A program made the translations under genes and the position numbers. A stretch of DNA of 33,013 nt, from the NCBI GenBank assembly GCA_000992165.1, contig LBTS01000015.1, forward strand, positions 1-33,013, given 5' to 3'. This document shows, piece by piece, positions 16,549-24,420 of this stretch (its first letter is position 1; the number at the start of each line of letters is the position of its first letter). The notes beneath the pieces are model-generated. The model did no database searches, was not told the origin of the DNA, and saw only the letters and a program-made list of their open reading frames with translations. This stretch comes from Candidatus Moranbacteria bacterium GW2011_GWC2_37_8 (GTDB taxonomy: Bacteria > Patescibacteriota > Minisyncoccia > Moranbacterales > GWC2-37-73).

Positions 16549-16580
16549 GGGACTAAGTCCCCAATTGGGGACTTAGTCCC
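16549..16580. repeat. Perfect 32-bp palindrome
   Basis: Both arms read GGGACTAAGTCCCC and its complement around a central AATT, with no mismatch. There is no adjacent T tract, so it is not an ordinary terminator. It lies in the gap between the convergent GT-C and ftsQ genes. It could be a cruciform site, a protein-binding site or a dispersed palindromic repeat. Confidence 0.85.
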
Positions 16581-16625
16581 TTCCGCAACATTTGATCAGT
16601 GTTTTGTGCAACTTTTTTTTGCTAG

Positions 16626-16740
16626 CCTATTTTGTTTTTCGGCCAATTGATACGAGAGTATCTCTGAGCTTTTGGATAGTGAGTATTTTATCCAAAAGCG
16701 TGCTCGAAAAAGGATTTAACACAGCCATGTATTGCGCGTG
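16626..16740. repeat. Structured repeat R1, copy B
   Basis: The core (16636-16714) matches 2908-2985 except for one extra T. It is preceded by GCTAGCCTATTTTG where copy A has GCTATCCTGTTTTCC, and followed by CCATGTATTGCGCGTG (16725-16740), the same end motif as copy A. It lacks the 20-bp palindrome present inside copy A. It lies just beyond the 3' end of ftsQ (stop at 16757). Together with the palindrome and terminator it fills the 305-base gap 16452-16756. Confidence 0.8.
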
Positions 16741-16756
16741 ACCCGTTATCATTATC

Positions 16757-17647
16757 TTACTCGCTTGGTTTTTCCTCATCAACCTTAACACCTTCAACGC
16801 TTTTAAATTTATAAAAAGCCTTGTATTCACTACGAAGATCAATGTATTCCAGGTTGGATAATTGCTCCTTGGATATCTCCTTTTTCAGTAAGACACCAAG
16901 CGTATTGATTGCACTTTCGAGTGAAAACTGCGTGGAAAAATATATACCAAAACCACTATCGGATTTAGTTTTTATTTCCTCAGCCATGCGCGATGGTGTT
17001 GAATATCCTTCTTCAATCCTGATCCCCAATATTCCAATCGCGCGCCCAATCCCAAGTAAATATTGTTCATATGAAGTATCCATGACTTTAACACCTATTT
17101 CTACGTCAGCATTACTGTCGTCATTTATGCGAAGCAAATTATTCTGCGTGAGTTCCGGAGAATCAAAATCCGCCACACCATAAGCCACACCATCCTCATC
17201 CAAGAGATAACAGTTTTCGTTATTTTTACACCAAACAAGAAGCGCAACGTGCTCATCAATTTCTATATTTATACTTTCCGGGAATTTTTTTTGCACATTC
17301 ACACTGCGTATTTTCTTGTAATTATCCTTTAGATAATTCTGCAGTCTATTTCTTGAGATAAATAAGAAATTATTTTTAGGTAAAATTTTAAAATATTTAC
17401 CTTGAAGATGTTGCTGGATATCATGCCTAATCTCCTGACTATCCAAATCTTTAGTTCCAACGACTTCGATATTGTTGATTTGCATTTGCATGGAAAAAAA
17501 GAGCATGTAAATCAAGGAGAAAATGAATGCTATTAGCAGCAGATAGAAAATTATTCTAGCAATCAATCCGCGTGATTCTATTTTCACTGAAGATTCGCAA
17601 TTATCTCCAGTACAATTTTTAATATATGTTTTTCTTTTTGGCGCCAT
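16757..17647 (-). CDS. ftsQ: Cell division protein FtsQ/DivIB-like
   Basis: A bitopic membrane protein, 296 aa. A basic cytoplasmic tail (KRKTYIKNC) is followed by a single membrane helix (about 28-50) and then a POTRA-type domain beginning INNIEVVGTKDLDSQEI. NVQKKFPESINIEIDEHVALLVW follows, the segment characteristic of FtsQ. The rest matches the FtsQ beta domain in length. The family links early and late divisome proteins at the septum. It follows holB on the same strand after about 39 bases, an unusual neighbour, since ftsQ normally sits with mur and ftsA/ftsZ genes. The C-terminus runs to residue 296 with a charged tail. The assignment rests on architecture and the POTRA motif, since FtsQ sequences diverge strongly. 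Confidence 0.8.
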   Translation of the reverse strand: MAPKRKTYIKNCTGDNCESSVKIESRGLIARIIFYLLLIAFIFSLIYMLFFSMQMQINNIEVVGTKDLDSQEIRHDIQQHLQGKYFKILPKNNFLFISRNRLQNYLKDNYKKIRSVNVQKKFPESINIEIDEHVALLVWCKNNENCYLLDEDGVAYGVADFDSPELTQNNLLRINDDSNADVEIGVKVMDTSYEQYLLGIGRAIGILGIRIEEGYSTPSRMAEEIKTKSDSGFGIYFSTQFSLESAINTLGVLLKKEISKEQLSNLEYIDLRSEYKAFYKFKSVEGVKVDEEKPSE

Positions 17648-17686
17648 ATTTAAAGGCTGACAATTAATTTATTCATCAAACACAAA

Positions 17687-18571
17687 TTACATATCCATAA
17701 ATAAAGTTTCGAGCAGCAGTCTGCTGTTTGAATTTGTTCGCTTAAGCACAGTCATGATATTTTGTATTTTCTCTATTTTAACATATAAAGTAGCACGTTC
17801 ATGCTCGCTGCTCAATAATGCTTTTTTCCTTATTTCCCAAATCCAAATATTTAATTTTTCCAAAGTTTTCACAATATCCTTAGAATATTCTTCAGCCAAA
17901 GCGAATTTTTCATTCATTGAACCTGAGCTAATTTTTTCAAACTGAATATGCGCCTGCTTGCGAAAATTTTTCTCATCTTCATTTTTCACCAATAAATTTG
18001 CTAAGCCAGGCCTTCCAATTGCTAAGGTAGCAATATCACCAGGATATAACCCGCCCGCTATTTCCTCATCACTGGTCAGAGAAAAATTAACAACCTGTGA
18101 GCGAGAAAGTATTGTAGCTAAGATCCTATCAAGCTCGTGAGTCACCAGAATTATTATAGTAGTTGGGTTTGGCTCTTCCAGAATTTTAAGCAAAGCATTT
18201 TGAGCTGACACATTCAAGCGATGAGCATCGTCCACAATTAAAACCTTATATTTCCCGCGATAAGGGAACAAACTAAGACTGAGTTTAGCTTCCCTGATTG
18301 CTTCAATAGAAATGTCTCGTTGCTTGGCTATTTTATTTTTTTCTACGATTTCAGGCTTTACAACTATCAAATCAAGCAGTGCATCTTTATCTAGATCTTC
18401 AGTATCCAAAGCAAGCTTTCTATTACCGATAGCACCAAGTGCAAACATTTTAGCCAAAGTGAATTTTCCAACCCGCTCGGGTCCAGAGAAGATATAGGCA
18501 TGATTAAGAGCGCCTTTTGCAAGGGAATTATTAAGAGTTGTAACTATTTTTTTATTTCCAATAAAATCCAC
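17687..18571 (-). CDS. holB: DNA polymerase III delta-prime subunit
   Basis: An AAA+ clamp-loader subunit, about 294 aa. FIGNKKIVTTLNNSLAKGAL leads into HAYIFSGPERVGKFTLAKMF, a P-loop. LIVDDAHRLNVSAQNALLKI, with LEEPNP after it, is the delta-prime signature, and ILSRSQVVNFSL holds the SRC-like motif with Gln in place of Cys. The zinc-binding Cys cluster of gamma/tau and many delta-prime proteins is not seen. It helps load the sliding clamp with DnaX and HolA. The GTG at 18571 is preferred: the alternative TTG at 18610 adds 13 residues encoded by AAAATTAAAAATTCAAAATT, the same repeat that fills nearby spacers. No ribosome site supports either start. Confidence 0.85.
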   Translation of the reverse strand: MDFIGNKKIVTTLNNSLAKGALNHAYIFSGPERVGKFTLAKMFALGAIGNRKLALDTEDLDKDALLDLIVVKPEIVEKNKIAKQRDISIEAIREAKLSLSLFPYRGKYKVLIVDDAHRLNVSAQNALLKILEEPNPTTIIILVTHELDRILATILSRSQVVNFSLTSDEEIAGGLYPGDIATLAIGRPGLANLLVKNEDEKNFRKQAHIQFEKISSGSMNEKFALAEEYSKDIVKTLEKLNIWIWEIRKKALLSSEHERATLYVKIEKIQNIMTVLKRTNSNSRLLLETLFMDM

Positions 18572-18727
18572 TATGTAAAAATAATTTTGAATTTTTAATT
18601 TTGTCCCCAAAGGGATAAGCTCGAAGCAAAAATTTTGAATGAATTTTCCAATGTTCTAATAATTCAAACATTTAATCATTCAGACTTGATTCGAAATTAG
18701 AAATTCAGAATTCGAAATTTATCAACT

Positions 18728-19870
18728 TTATTTAACTTCCAAAATATTTTCAATATATTCCCCAAATTCCCGTTCAAATCTTTCTCTTGAAAATTCTTGA
18801 GCTCTTCGCTTTATCATTTCCTTGTCATATTTATCTTTATTTAGCATGAATCTTCTGACACCATCCGCCAACACTTCAGAAGTCTGAGCATCAAAAAACT
18901 CACCTGTAATTCCCTCTTGAACAGTTTCGCATGCTCCGCCCTTTCTGAAAGCAATAACAGGCACACCAGAGAGCATGGCCTCTACGGGCGCTATGCCAAA
19001 ATCATCAATGCAAGGGAAAATAAACCCGGCTGCGTTTTTATAATATTGTTGAATAATTTCGTCATTCTGCCATCCTAAAATCGTAACATTATCCTTGGCT
19101 ATTTTTTTCAGCAGTTTTTCCTGTTGACCTTGACCTATGACAACCAATGGCAATCCCAATTTATTAAAAGCCTCCACAACCATATCAACTTTCTTATAAG
19201 GAGAAAGACGGGAAACAACAAGGAAGTAATCAGAAACTGGTAACTGGTAACTGGTAACTTTCTCTTCTTGATTACTAGTTGCGGATTGCTGGTTACGATT
19301 GGATACCGGTGGATAAATAATCTTACTGTCGCGTCTATAATATTTTTCTATACGCCTTTGAGTGTATAATGAATTTGCAATCAGGTAGTCGGGCCTTTCC
19401 GCTGCCAAACGATCCCAAATTCTAATGTAGTTCAAAACAAAGCGCGAGATAAAAGATAATTTTTCTCCTTTTAATTCCTTAACATATTGGTCGGAATAAT
19501 CCCAAGCAAATCGCATTGGAGAATGAAGATAGGAAATATGAATTGTATTCAATTTTGTGACAATTCCCTTTGACCAGGCACCCGAAGAAGAAATCACTAA
19601 ATCAAATTCTCGCAAATCAAAAGTTTCACATATCACAGGATAAAATGGAAGCAGCCATCGGTGATGCTTTTTTAAAAATTTTGGAAATTTCTGCAAATAC
19701 GATGATATAATTTCTCTTCCTTTAAATATTTCACCCATCTTGTGCTCATCATACAAAAGCGTATAAATTGGCGCTTCAGGATACATATCACTCAAAACTT
19801 TTAAGACTCTCTCTGCCCCGCCTGGCTGAATTAAAAAATCATGAACTAGTGCTATTTTTATCTTTTTCAT
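18728..19870 (-). CDS. Glycosyltransferase family 4 (GT-B)
   Basis: A 380-aa cytoplasmic or membrane-peripheral GT-B retaining glycosyltransferase. The N-terminal domain begins IALVHDFLIQPGGAERVLKV, with the GGAE motif of GT4. The C-terminal nucleotide-sugar domain carries LVVSRLSPYKKVDMVVEAF and FGIAPVEAMLSGVPVIA, the E-x7-E region. The sugar and acceptor are unknown; surface polysaccharide synthesis is likely from its partner. Residues about 192-217 (NQQSATSNQEEKVTSYQLPV) are encoded by TAACTGGTAACTGG-type repeat DNA that also occurs in spacers, apparently an in-frame insertion between the two domains. It overlaps the upstream glycosyltransferase gene by four bases, so the two are translationally coupled. 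Confidence 0.88.
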   Translation of the reverse strand: MKKIKIALVHDFLIQPGGAERVLKVLSDMYPEAPIYTLLYDEHKMGEIFKGREIISSYLQKFPKFLKKHHRWLLPFYPVICETFDLREFDLVISSSGAWSKGIVTKLNTIHISYLHSPMRFAWDYSDQYVKELKGEKLSFISRFVLNYIRIWDRLAAERPDYLIANSLYTQRRIEKYYRRDSKIIYPPVSNRNQQSATSNQEEKVTSYQLPVSDYFLVVSRLSPYKKVDMVVEAFNKLGLPLVVIGQGQQEKLLKKIAKDNVTILGWQNDEIIQQYYKNAAGFIFPCIDDFGIAPVEAMLSGVPVIAFRKGGACETVQEGITGEFFDAQTSEVLADGVRRFMLNKDKYDKEMIKRRAQEFSRERFEREFGEYIENILEVK

Positions 19871-21129
19871 TTTATTATTTCATTAGCAATTTCTTGTGCA
19901 CATTTCTCCCAACTAAATCTTTTCACATTTTCTAGGCCTTTTTGAATTATAGCATCTTTAAAGTCTTTGTCCGAGAGTAATTTGTAAATATTTCCAGCAA
20001 TATCTTCGTGACTCATCGGATCAACCAGCAGTGCGCTATCATTGGCAACTTCAGGAATTGAAGAATTATTCGATGCGACAACGGGACATCCCGCGCTTTG
20101 CGCTTCCAAAATCGGGATTCCAAAACCTTCATAGAAAGTAGCAAAAACAAAAACATCCGCTTTTTTGAAGAGCTGCCATTTTTCCTCTTCACTGATATAT
20201 CCAAGTTCAATAATATCCTTTTTAAATTTGGAATTTTCAATTTTCAATTTGATATCTTCATAGCCATAACCTGGTCTTCCCGCCAAAACAAGCTTGTGTT
20301 CTATATCACTTCTTTCCTTAAGTAAATTAAATGCCTCGACAACATTCGATATATTTTTGCGTTGTTCGATACGGCCGACAAAAAGTAGATACGGACAATA
20401 ACTAGTAACTAGTAACTGGTAACTGGTAACTAATTGCTGGTTACCATGTAATTGGTTACGAGTTACTAATTGCTGATTACCGTCAGCGTATCCTTCATAA
20501 ATAACCGTTATTTTTTCTGCTGGAACATTATAAAGATTTATCAAATCCCTTTTGGTATTTTCAGAAACTGAAATAATCTTACTTGCCCACTGACAAGATT
20601 TTTTTATTGTCCAACGCATATAAAATTTTTCTAGAAAAGAATAAGCTTCAGGGCAAAATTCATATTCCAACCCATGCACAACAACGACAGTTTTTTTCGG
20701 CCCGCCTGCAACGCTATGCATATATTTCCATTCTTCTTTGCTGTTGAATAATTTTCTGACTTGCCAAATAAATGCATTATTAAAAAATCGCGTAGCATTG
20801 CGGGCAGGATGAAAAATAGGTACGGTATGCGCTGGCACAAAAAGTGCATCGATTGGATGCAATAGTAATTCCAAAGATAATCCTATTTGTGTCCAAAATC
20901 TTGGCCATTTGATCACTTTCACGCTCCAATTCGCAGGCAATTCCAACTCATTAATTTTCGTATTTCCGTTGTCAGTTGTAAGTTGTAAGTTATCAGTTTT
21001 TCTCACATACAAAACCACCTGCTCATTTTGTAGGTTGTTTTTAAGTCCATCTATGACTCGATATGAATATTCCTCAATTCCCGTCCTGTTTTTTAAAAAC
21101 GCCCTGGAAGCGTCAATACCAATTTTCAT
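19867..21129 (-). CDS. Glycosyltransferase family 4 (GT-B) with repeat-encoded insertions
   Basis: A 420-aa GT4-like enzyme. The N-terminus GIDASRAFLKNRTGIEEYSY resembles mannosyl/rhamnosyl GT4 enzymes. The C-terminal domain contains LFVGRIEQRKNISNVVEAF, LVLAGRPGYGYEDI, and ATFYEGFGIPILEAQSAGCP, the retaining E-x7-E motif. Three stretches are encoded by spacer-type repeats: DNLQLTTDNGN (about 46-56), a NQQLVT/SYQLLVT run (about 219-245), and KLKIENSKFKKD (near 300). Without them the length would approach the usual 370-380 aa. All lie where loops or linkers are expected. The stop codon overlaps the start of the next glycosyltransferase by four bases. A role in exopolysaccharide or cell-surface glycan assembly is likely; specificity is unknown. 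Confidence 0.88.
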   Translation of the reverse strand: MKIGIDASRAFLKNRTGIEEYSYRVIDGLKNNLQNEQVVLYVRKTDNLQLTTDNGNTKINELELPANWSVKVIKWPRFWTQIGLSLELLLHPIDALFVPAHTVPIFHPARNATRFFNNAFIWQVRKLFNSKEEWKYMHSVAGGPKKTVVVVHGLEYEFCPEAYSFLEKFYMRWTIKKSCQWASKIISVSENTKRDLINLYNVPAEKITVIYEGYADGNQQLVTRNQLHGNQQLVTSYQLLVTSYCPYLLFVGRIEQRKNISNVVEAFNLLKERSDIEHKLVLAGRPGYGYEDIKLKIENSKFKKDIIELGYISEEEKWQLFKKADVFVFATFYEGFGIPILEAQSAGCPVVASNNSSIPEVANDSALLVDPMSHEDIAGNIYKLLSDKDFKDAIIQKGLENVKRFSWEKCAQEIANEIIK

Positions 21130-21203
21130 TAGCTTTTTAGCTTTTTAGGCATTAGCTTTTTAGAAAATTCTAAGAAGCTGACAAGCTAAAGCCTAAAGCC
21201 TGA

Positions 21204-22211
21204 TTATTTAGCTAGCATAATTGTCCGCTTGTAGACATCAAGATTATCAAGTGCGATTCCAACACCTTTAATAACACAAAAGAGCGGATCGTCAGCCACA
21301 TAGCAAGGGACGCCGATAGTTTTTGTAATCAGTTGATCCAAATTGCGAAGCAAAGCCCCTCCGCCGGAAAGAATCATTCCTTTATCCATGATATCAGCCG
21401 CAAGTTCCGGGGGTGTTTCCTGGAAAACTTTTTTAATCGCATTAATAACCTCGCGAAGTTCATCCTGCAAAGCTTCCGTTATTTCGTTTGAGGAAATTTT
21501 AATAGTTTTTGGAAGTCCACCCATAAGGTCGCGACCGCGCACATCCATATGATCCTCTTTCACTTGCGCAATAGCGCTGCCAATTTCTTTTTTAATATCT
21601 TCAGCGGTTCTATCTCCAACAGCCAAGCCGTATTTACGTTTGATATAATCGGAAATTGCCTGGTCAAATTTATTACCACCAACACGTGCACTATGCGCCG
21701 CCACGATTCCACCCAATGAAATAACCGCGATTTCAGATGTTCCGCCTCCGATATTGATTATCATATTTCCCTGCGCGTTATGAATCGGAATGCCTGCTCC
21801 AATTGCAGCCAGCAATGGTTCCTTCACAACGTAAGCAGATTTTGCTCCAGCTCTCACAGCTGCATCAATAACAGCTCGGCGTTCAGTCGAAGTAACTCCA
21901 GCTGGAATTGAAATCATAATTTCCGGTCTAAAAATTCTAACCTTGCCAGTCACCTTATTGATGAAATATTTAAGCATAGCTTCCGTCACACGATAGTCCG
22001 CAATCACTCCATCTTTCATTGGACGAGACGCCACAATATTGTCAGGAGTACGCCCTAGCATTTCCCTTGCCTCATTTCCAACAGCCAACACGATATTTTC
22101 AGTTGGCGAAACAGCCACCACGGATGGTTCATTCACTACAATTCCTTTCCCAGGAATAAATACCAGGGTATTTGCTGTTCCTAAATCAATTCCAATTCTT
22201 CGTACAAACAT
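21204..22211 (-). CDS. mreB: Rod-shape determining protein MreB
   Basis: The actin-like cytoskeletal ATPase that guides elongation-phase peptidoglycan synthesis under the membrane. The 335-aa length is typical. Phosphate-1 motif IGIDLGTANTLVFIPGKGIV is at the N-terminus. VVKEPLLAAIGAG carries the expected Glu131, and the adenosine motif MILSGGGALLRNLDQLI is near the C-terminus. The phosphate-2 motif reads INIGGGTSE, with Asn153 where almost all actin-fold proteins have Asp. The codon is AAT, so this is directly visible. It stands alone here, without mreC or mreD beside it. Spacers on both sides are quasi-repeat DNA, and no clear promoter is visible in the 61 bases upstream. Confidence 0.95.
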   Translation of the reverse strand: MFVRRIGIDLGTANTLVFIPGKGIVVNEPSVVAVSPTENIVLAVGNEAREMLGRTPDNIVASRPMKDGVIADYRVTEAMLKYFINKVTGKVRIFRPEIMISIPAGVTSTERRAVIDAAVRAGAKSAYVVKEPLLAAIGAGIPIHNAQGNMIINIGGGTSEIAVISLGGIVAAHSARVGGNKFDQAISDYIKRKYGLAVGDRTAEDIKKEIGSAIAQVKEDHMDVRGRDLMGGLPKTIKISSNEITEALQDELREVINAIKKVFQETPPELAADIMDKGMILSGGGALLRNLDQLITKTIGVPCYVADDPLFCVIKGVGIALDNLDVYKRTIMLAK

Positions 22212-22272
22212 GAATTTAACAAGAATTTTGAATTTCGAATTTTGAATTTCGAATCAATTTCCAATAACTAAT

Positions 22273-22737
22273 TTACAATTTTATATACTTCTTTTCTTGA
22301 TAATTTTTTATAGCTTCCCTTGTATTTTGCACGGTTTTTTTAGGAAATTCAGCTACAGCAAACCATTTCAATTCTTCACATTTATGCGGCTCTAAGTTTT
22401 TAACTGTCCCTTTTTTAATATTAGCAAGATAATTAAAGGCAACCCAGTGCTGACATTCTTTTTTTATAACATGATCAGTATGTGGAAGATATCCCCAGAT
22501 ATCTATATCAACTCCAACCTCTTCTTTTATTTCACGTTTCATAGCAGTCACAACCTTTTCCCCATATTCAACAGTTCCACCTGGCTTTGACCACCAACCG
22601 GCTTCATTTTTAGCATTCTTTCCACGCTTCATTAATAGAATTTCTTTTTTTTCATTAAAAATAAGAACTCCGCCACCAACTCCAATATGCGTTTTTCCTG
22701 CCTTGCAATCACATGTTTTAATTTTCTTTTCAACCAT
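22273..22737 (-). CDS. Nudix hydrolase
   Basis: A 154-aa Nudix-fold pyrophosphohydrolase. The Nudix box is complete: GGTVEYGEKVVTAMKREI continues into KEEVGVD, matching G-x5-E-x7-REUxEExGU. The preceding ILLMKRGKNAKNEAGWWSKP is typical of MutT/NudG-like enzymes that act on nucleoside di- or triphosphates. The exact substrate cannot be inferred. An N-terminal CDCKAGKTH segment could bind a metal, though with too few ligands to be sure. It lies downstream of murA on the same strand, separated by a long hairpin element, and may be transcribed with it. Confidence 0.9.
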   Translation of the reverse strand: MVEKKIKTCDCKAGKTHIGVGGGVLIFNEKKEILLMKRGKNAKNEAGWWSKPGGTVEYGEKVVTAMKREIKEEVGVDIDIWGYLPHTDHVIKKECQHWVAFNYLANIKKGTVKNLEPHKCEELKWFAVAEFPKKTVQNTREAIKNYQEKKYIKL

Positions 22738-22762
22738 AATATTTTTTATAAAAATTCACAAT

Positions 22763-22880
22763 TAATTTCTCGAAGCTATTTTCTTTTGAGGCCGCGGTGA
22801 GCGACAGCGAGGCTAGAGCGAGCTGTCATAGATTTCGACAGCGAGCGTGCTCTCAAAGGGAAATAGCTGAGCAGAAATTA
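22763..22880. repeat. Long nested hairpin between murA and the Nudix gene
   Basis: Three successive 8-bp arms pair across about 118 bases: TAATTTCT with AGAAATTA, AGCTATTT with AAATAGCT, and CTTTTGAG with CTCAAAGG (one G-T pair). The interior is GC-rich and holds GCGACAGCGAG / CGACAGCGAGCG direct repeats. Its composition recalls the R2 elements, though the sequence differs. No T tract follows on either strand, so it is not a standard terminator. Confidence 0.7.
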
Positions 22881-22897
22881 ACACAATGCGAACGAAA

Positions 22898-24160
22898 CTA
22901 TTTCGAAATCCTCTTAATATCTGCGCCAAGTGCAGCCAATCTTTCTTCAATTCTTTCATATCCGCGGTCAACCTGATAAATTTCCTCAATAGTCGTTGTT
23001 CCTCTTGCAGTCAAAGCAGCGATAATCAGAGATGCTCCAGCGCGAAGATCAAAACTTTTGATTGAACTCCCCTTCAGCTTTGAAGGTCCAATTATGACTG
23101 CCTGATGAGGGTTGAGAATCTTAGCTTTCGCTCTCATTTTTTCAAGCTCGCTGATGTAATTGAATCTTCCTTCAAACATGGTGTCAAAAATTATAGTTTC
23201 CCCTTCAGCTTGCGTTGCCAGCACGCCAAGCGGCGCTTGAATATCCGTAGGGATTCCAGGATACGTTCTAGTATCTATTTTTTCAATAGCCCTAAGCTTA
23301 TCAGTTGGAATAACTTCTATTGCATTTTCTTCAATTTTAAACTCAGCTCCAAATTCACGAAGTTTTTCCAAAACCAAATCCAAATTTTCTTCGCGAGCAT
23401 TTTCCACCCGAATAGGACTTTTAGTTGCCACTCCCAAAATAAGAAAAGTTGCAGCTTCATTTGCATCTGGAATAATCTCATGATGAGCCCCTCGCAGATT
23501 TTCATTTCCAATAATTTCCAAAGTATGAGTTCCAAGGCCTTTAATCTCAGCGCCCATAGAAACCAAGAATTTTCCTAAATCTTCCACGTGCGGCTCAGCT
23601 GCAGCAATTTTAATTATTGTTTTTCCAGGAAGTGAGGCAGCCAACATCATGGCATTTTCAGTGGCCGTCACCGAAAAACCTTGCAATACAACCTTGGCTG
23701 ATTTTTTTTCTCGAGTATCAATCACATAACACTCTTCGTCTTGAACAATATGCACACCCATTTTTTCTAACGCATCGAAATGTGTTCCAACTGGTCGTTT
23801 GCCAATGGTGCAGCCACCCGGATGCGCAATCTTGAATGATTCAGCGCGCGCACTCAAAGAACCCAAAAGCAAAATTGAAGAACGCAACTTTTTCACAGTC
23901 ACAAGATCAATTTTTGAAGGATCAAGATTTTTAGCACAAATCTTCACAGTCCGCTCGCCTTCCCAAGAAACTTCGACATCCATGCTCTGCAGAATTTCAA
24001 TCATGCGGTACACGTCCTCAATCAAAGGAATGTTTGAAATCACACATTCTCCGCTCGTAAGAACTGTAGCGGCCAAAATAGGCGTAGTGGCATTCTTTGA
24101 GCCTCGCACGTCAATAGTTCCAGACAATTTCTTGCCTCCTTGTATTTCAAAATAATCCAT
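22898..24160 (-). CDS. murA: UDP-N-acetylglucosamine 1-carboxyvinyltransferase (MurA)
   Basis: The first committed enzyme of peptidoglycan synthesis; it transfers enolpyruvate from PEP to UDP-GlcNAc in the cytoplasm. About 420 aa from the chosen start, the usual size. FEIQGGKKLSGTIDVRGSKN at the N-terminus holds the Lys-Asn pair. HPGGCTIGKRPVGTHFDALE carries the catalytic Cys, so the fosfomycin-sensitive form is expected. RTYPGIPTDIQAPLGVLATQ and FDLRAGASLIIAAL are conserved. The ATG at 24160 is chosen because homologues begin there and because a good promoter lies at 24207-24235, inside a longer reading frame that reaches 24259. A Nudix gene and a hairpin element follow. Confidence 0.95.
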   Translation of the reverse strand: MDYFEIQGGKKLSGTIDVRGSKNATTPILAATVLTSGECVISNIPLIEDVYRMIEILQSMDVEVSWEGERTVKICAKNLDPSKIDLVTVKKLRSSILLLGSLSARAESFKIAHPGGCTIGKRPVGTHFDALEKMGVHIVQDEECYVIDTREKKSAKVVLQGFSVTATENAMMLAASLPGKTIIKIAAAEPHVEDLGKFLVSMGAEIKGLGTHTLEIIGNENLRGAHHEIIPDANEAATFLILGVATKSPIRVENAREENLDLVLEKLREFGAEFKIEENAIEVIPTDKLRAIEKIDTRTYPGIPTDIQAPLGVLATQAEGETIIFDTMFEGRFNYISELEKMRAKAKILNPHQAVIIGPSKLKGSSIKSFDLRAGASLIIAALTARGTTTIEEIYQVDRGYERIEERLAALGADIKRISK

Positions 24161-24206
24161 ATATTCCAGGTTAAAATTGATGTTAATATCTCTGCTCTTT
24201 AGGGTT

Positions 24207-24235
24207 AGTATAGTGTATAATGGGTTTTTTTTCAA
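24207..24235 (-). promoter_or_regulatory. Promoter of murA
   Basis: TTGAAA (24230-24235) is followed after 17 bases by TATACT (24207-24212). The predicted start near 24200 gives a 40-base leader to the ATG at 24160. Confidence 0.75.
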
Positions 24236-24353
24236 GCATTTAAAGTAATTCAAAATCATAGGTCATCATCCATTCATCTGAACGCTTTTTGTCAAAATTA
24301 TAGCAAAAAGCGTGATGAAATTATTGATAAAAATTAATTATAATTTTGGGTTT

Positions 24354-24376
24354 TAAAAAACCTCGCCTTAGCGAGA
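24354..24376 (-). terminator. Terminator of the CAP-domain gene
   Basis: CTCGC-TAAG-GCGAG on the minus strand is followed by G and six or more T. It lies 45 bases beyond the stop codon at 24421. Confidence 0.8.
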
Positions 24377-24420
24377 TTTAATGAAACAATACATATCCAT
24401 ACTACAATCTTTTCAAGCTC

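Noticed and set aside
16549-16580. Transcription terminator
   Set aside because: Perfect palindrome but no T tract on either strand; a proper terminator is already present at 16473-16508.
24161-24259. 33-residue N-terminal extension of MurA
   Set aside because: It overlaps the promoter at 24207-24235 and is absent from the MurA family N-terminus.
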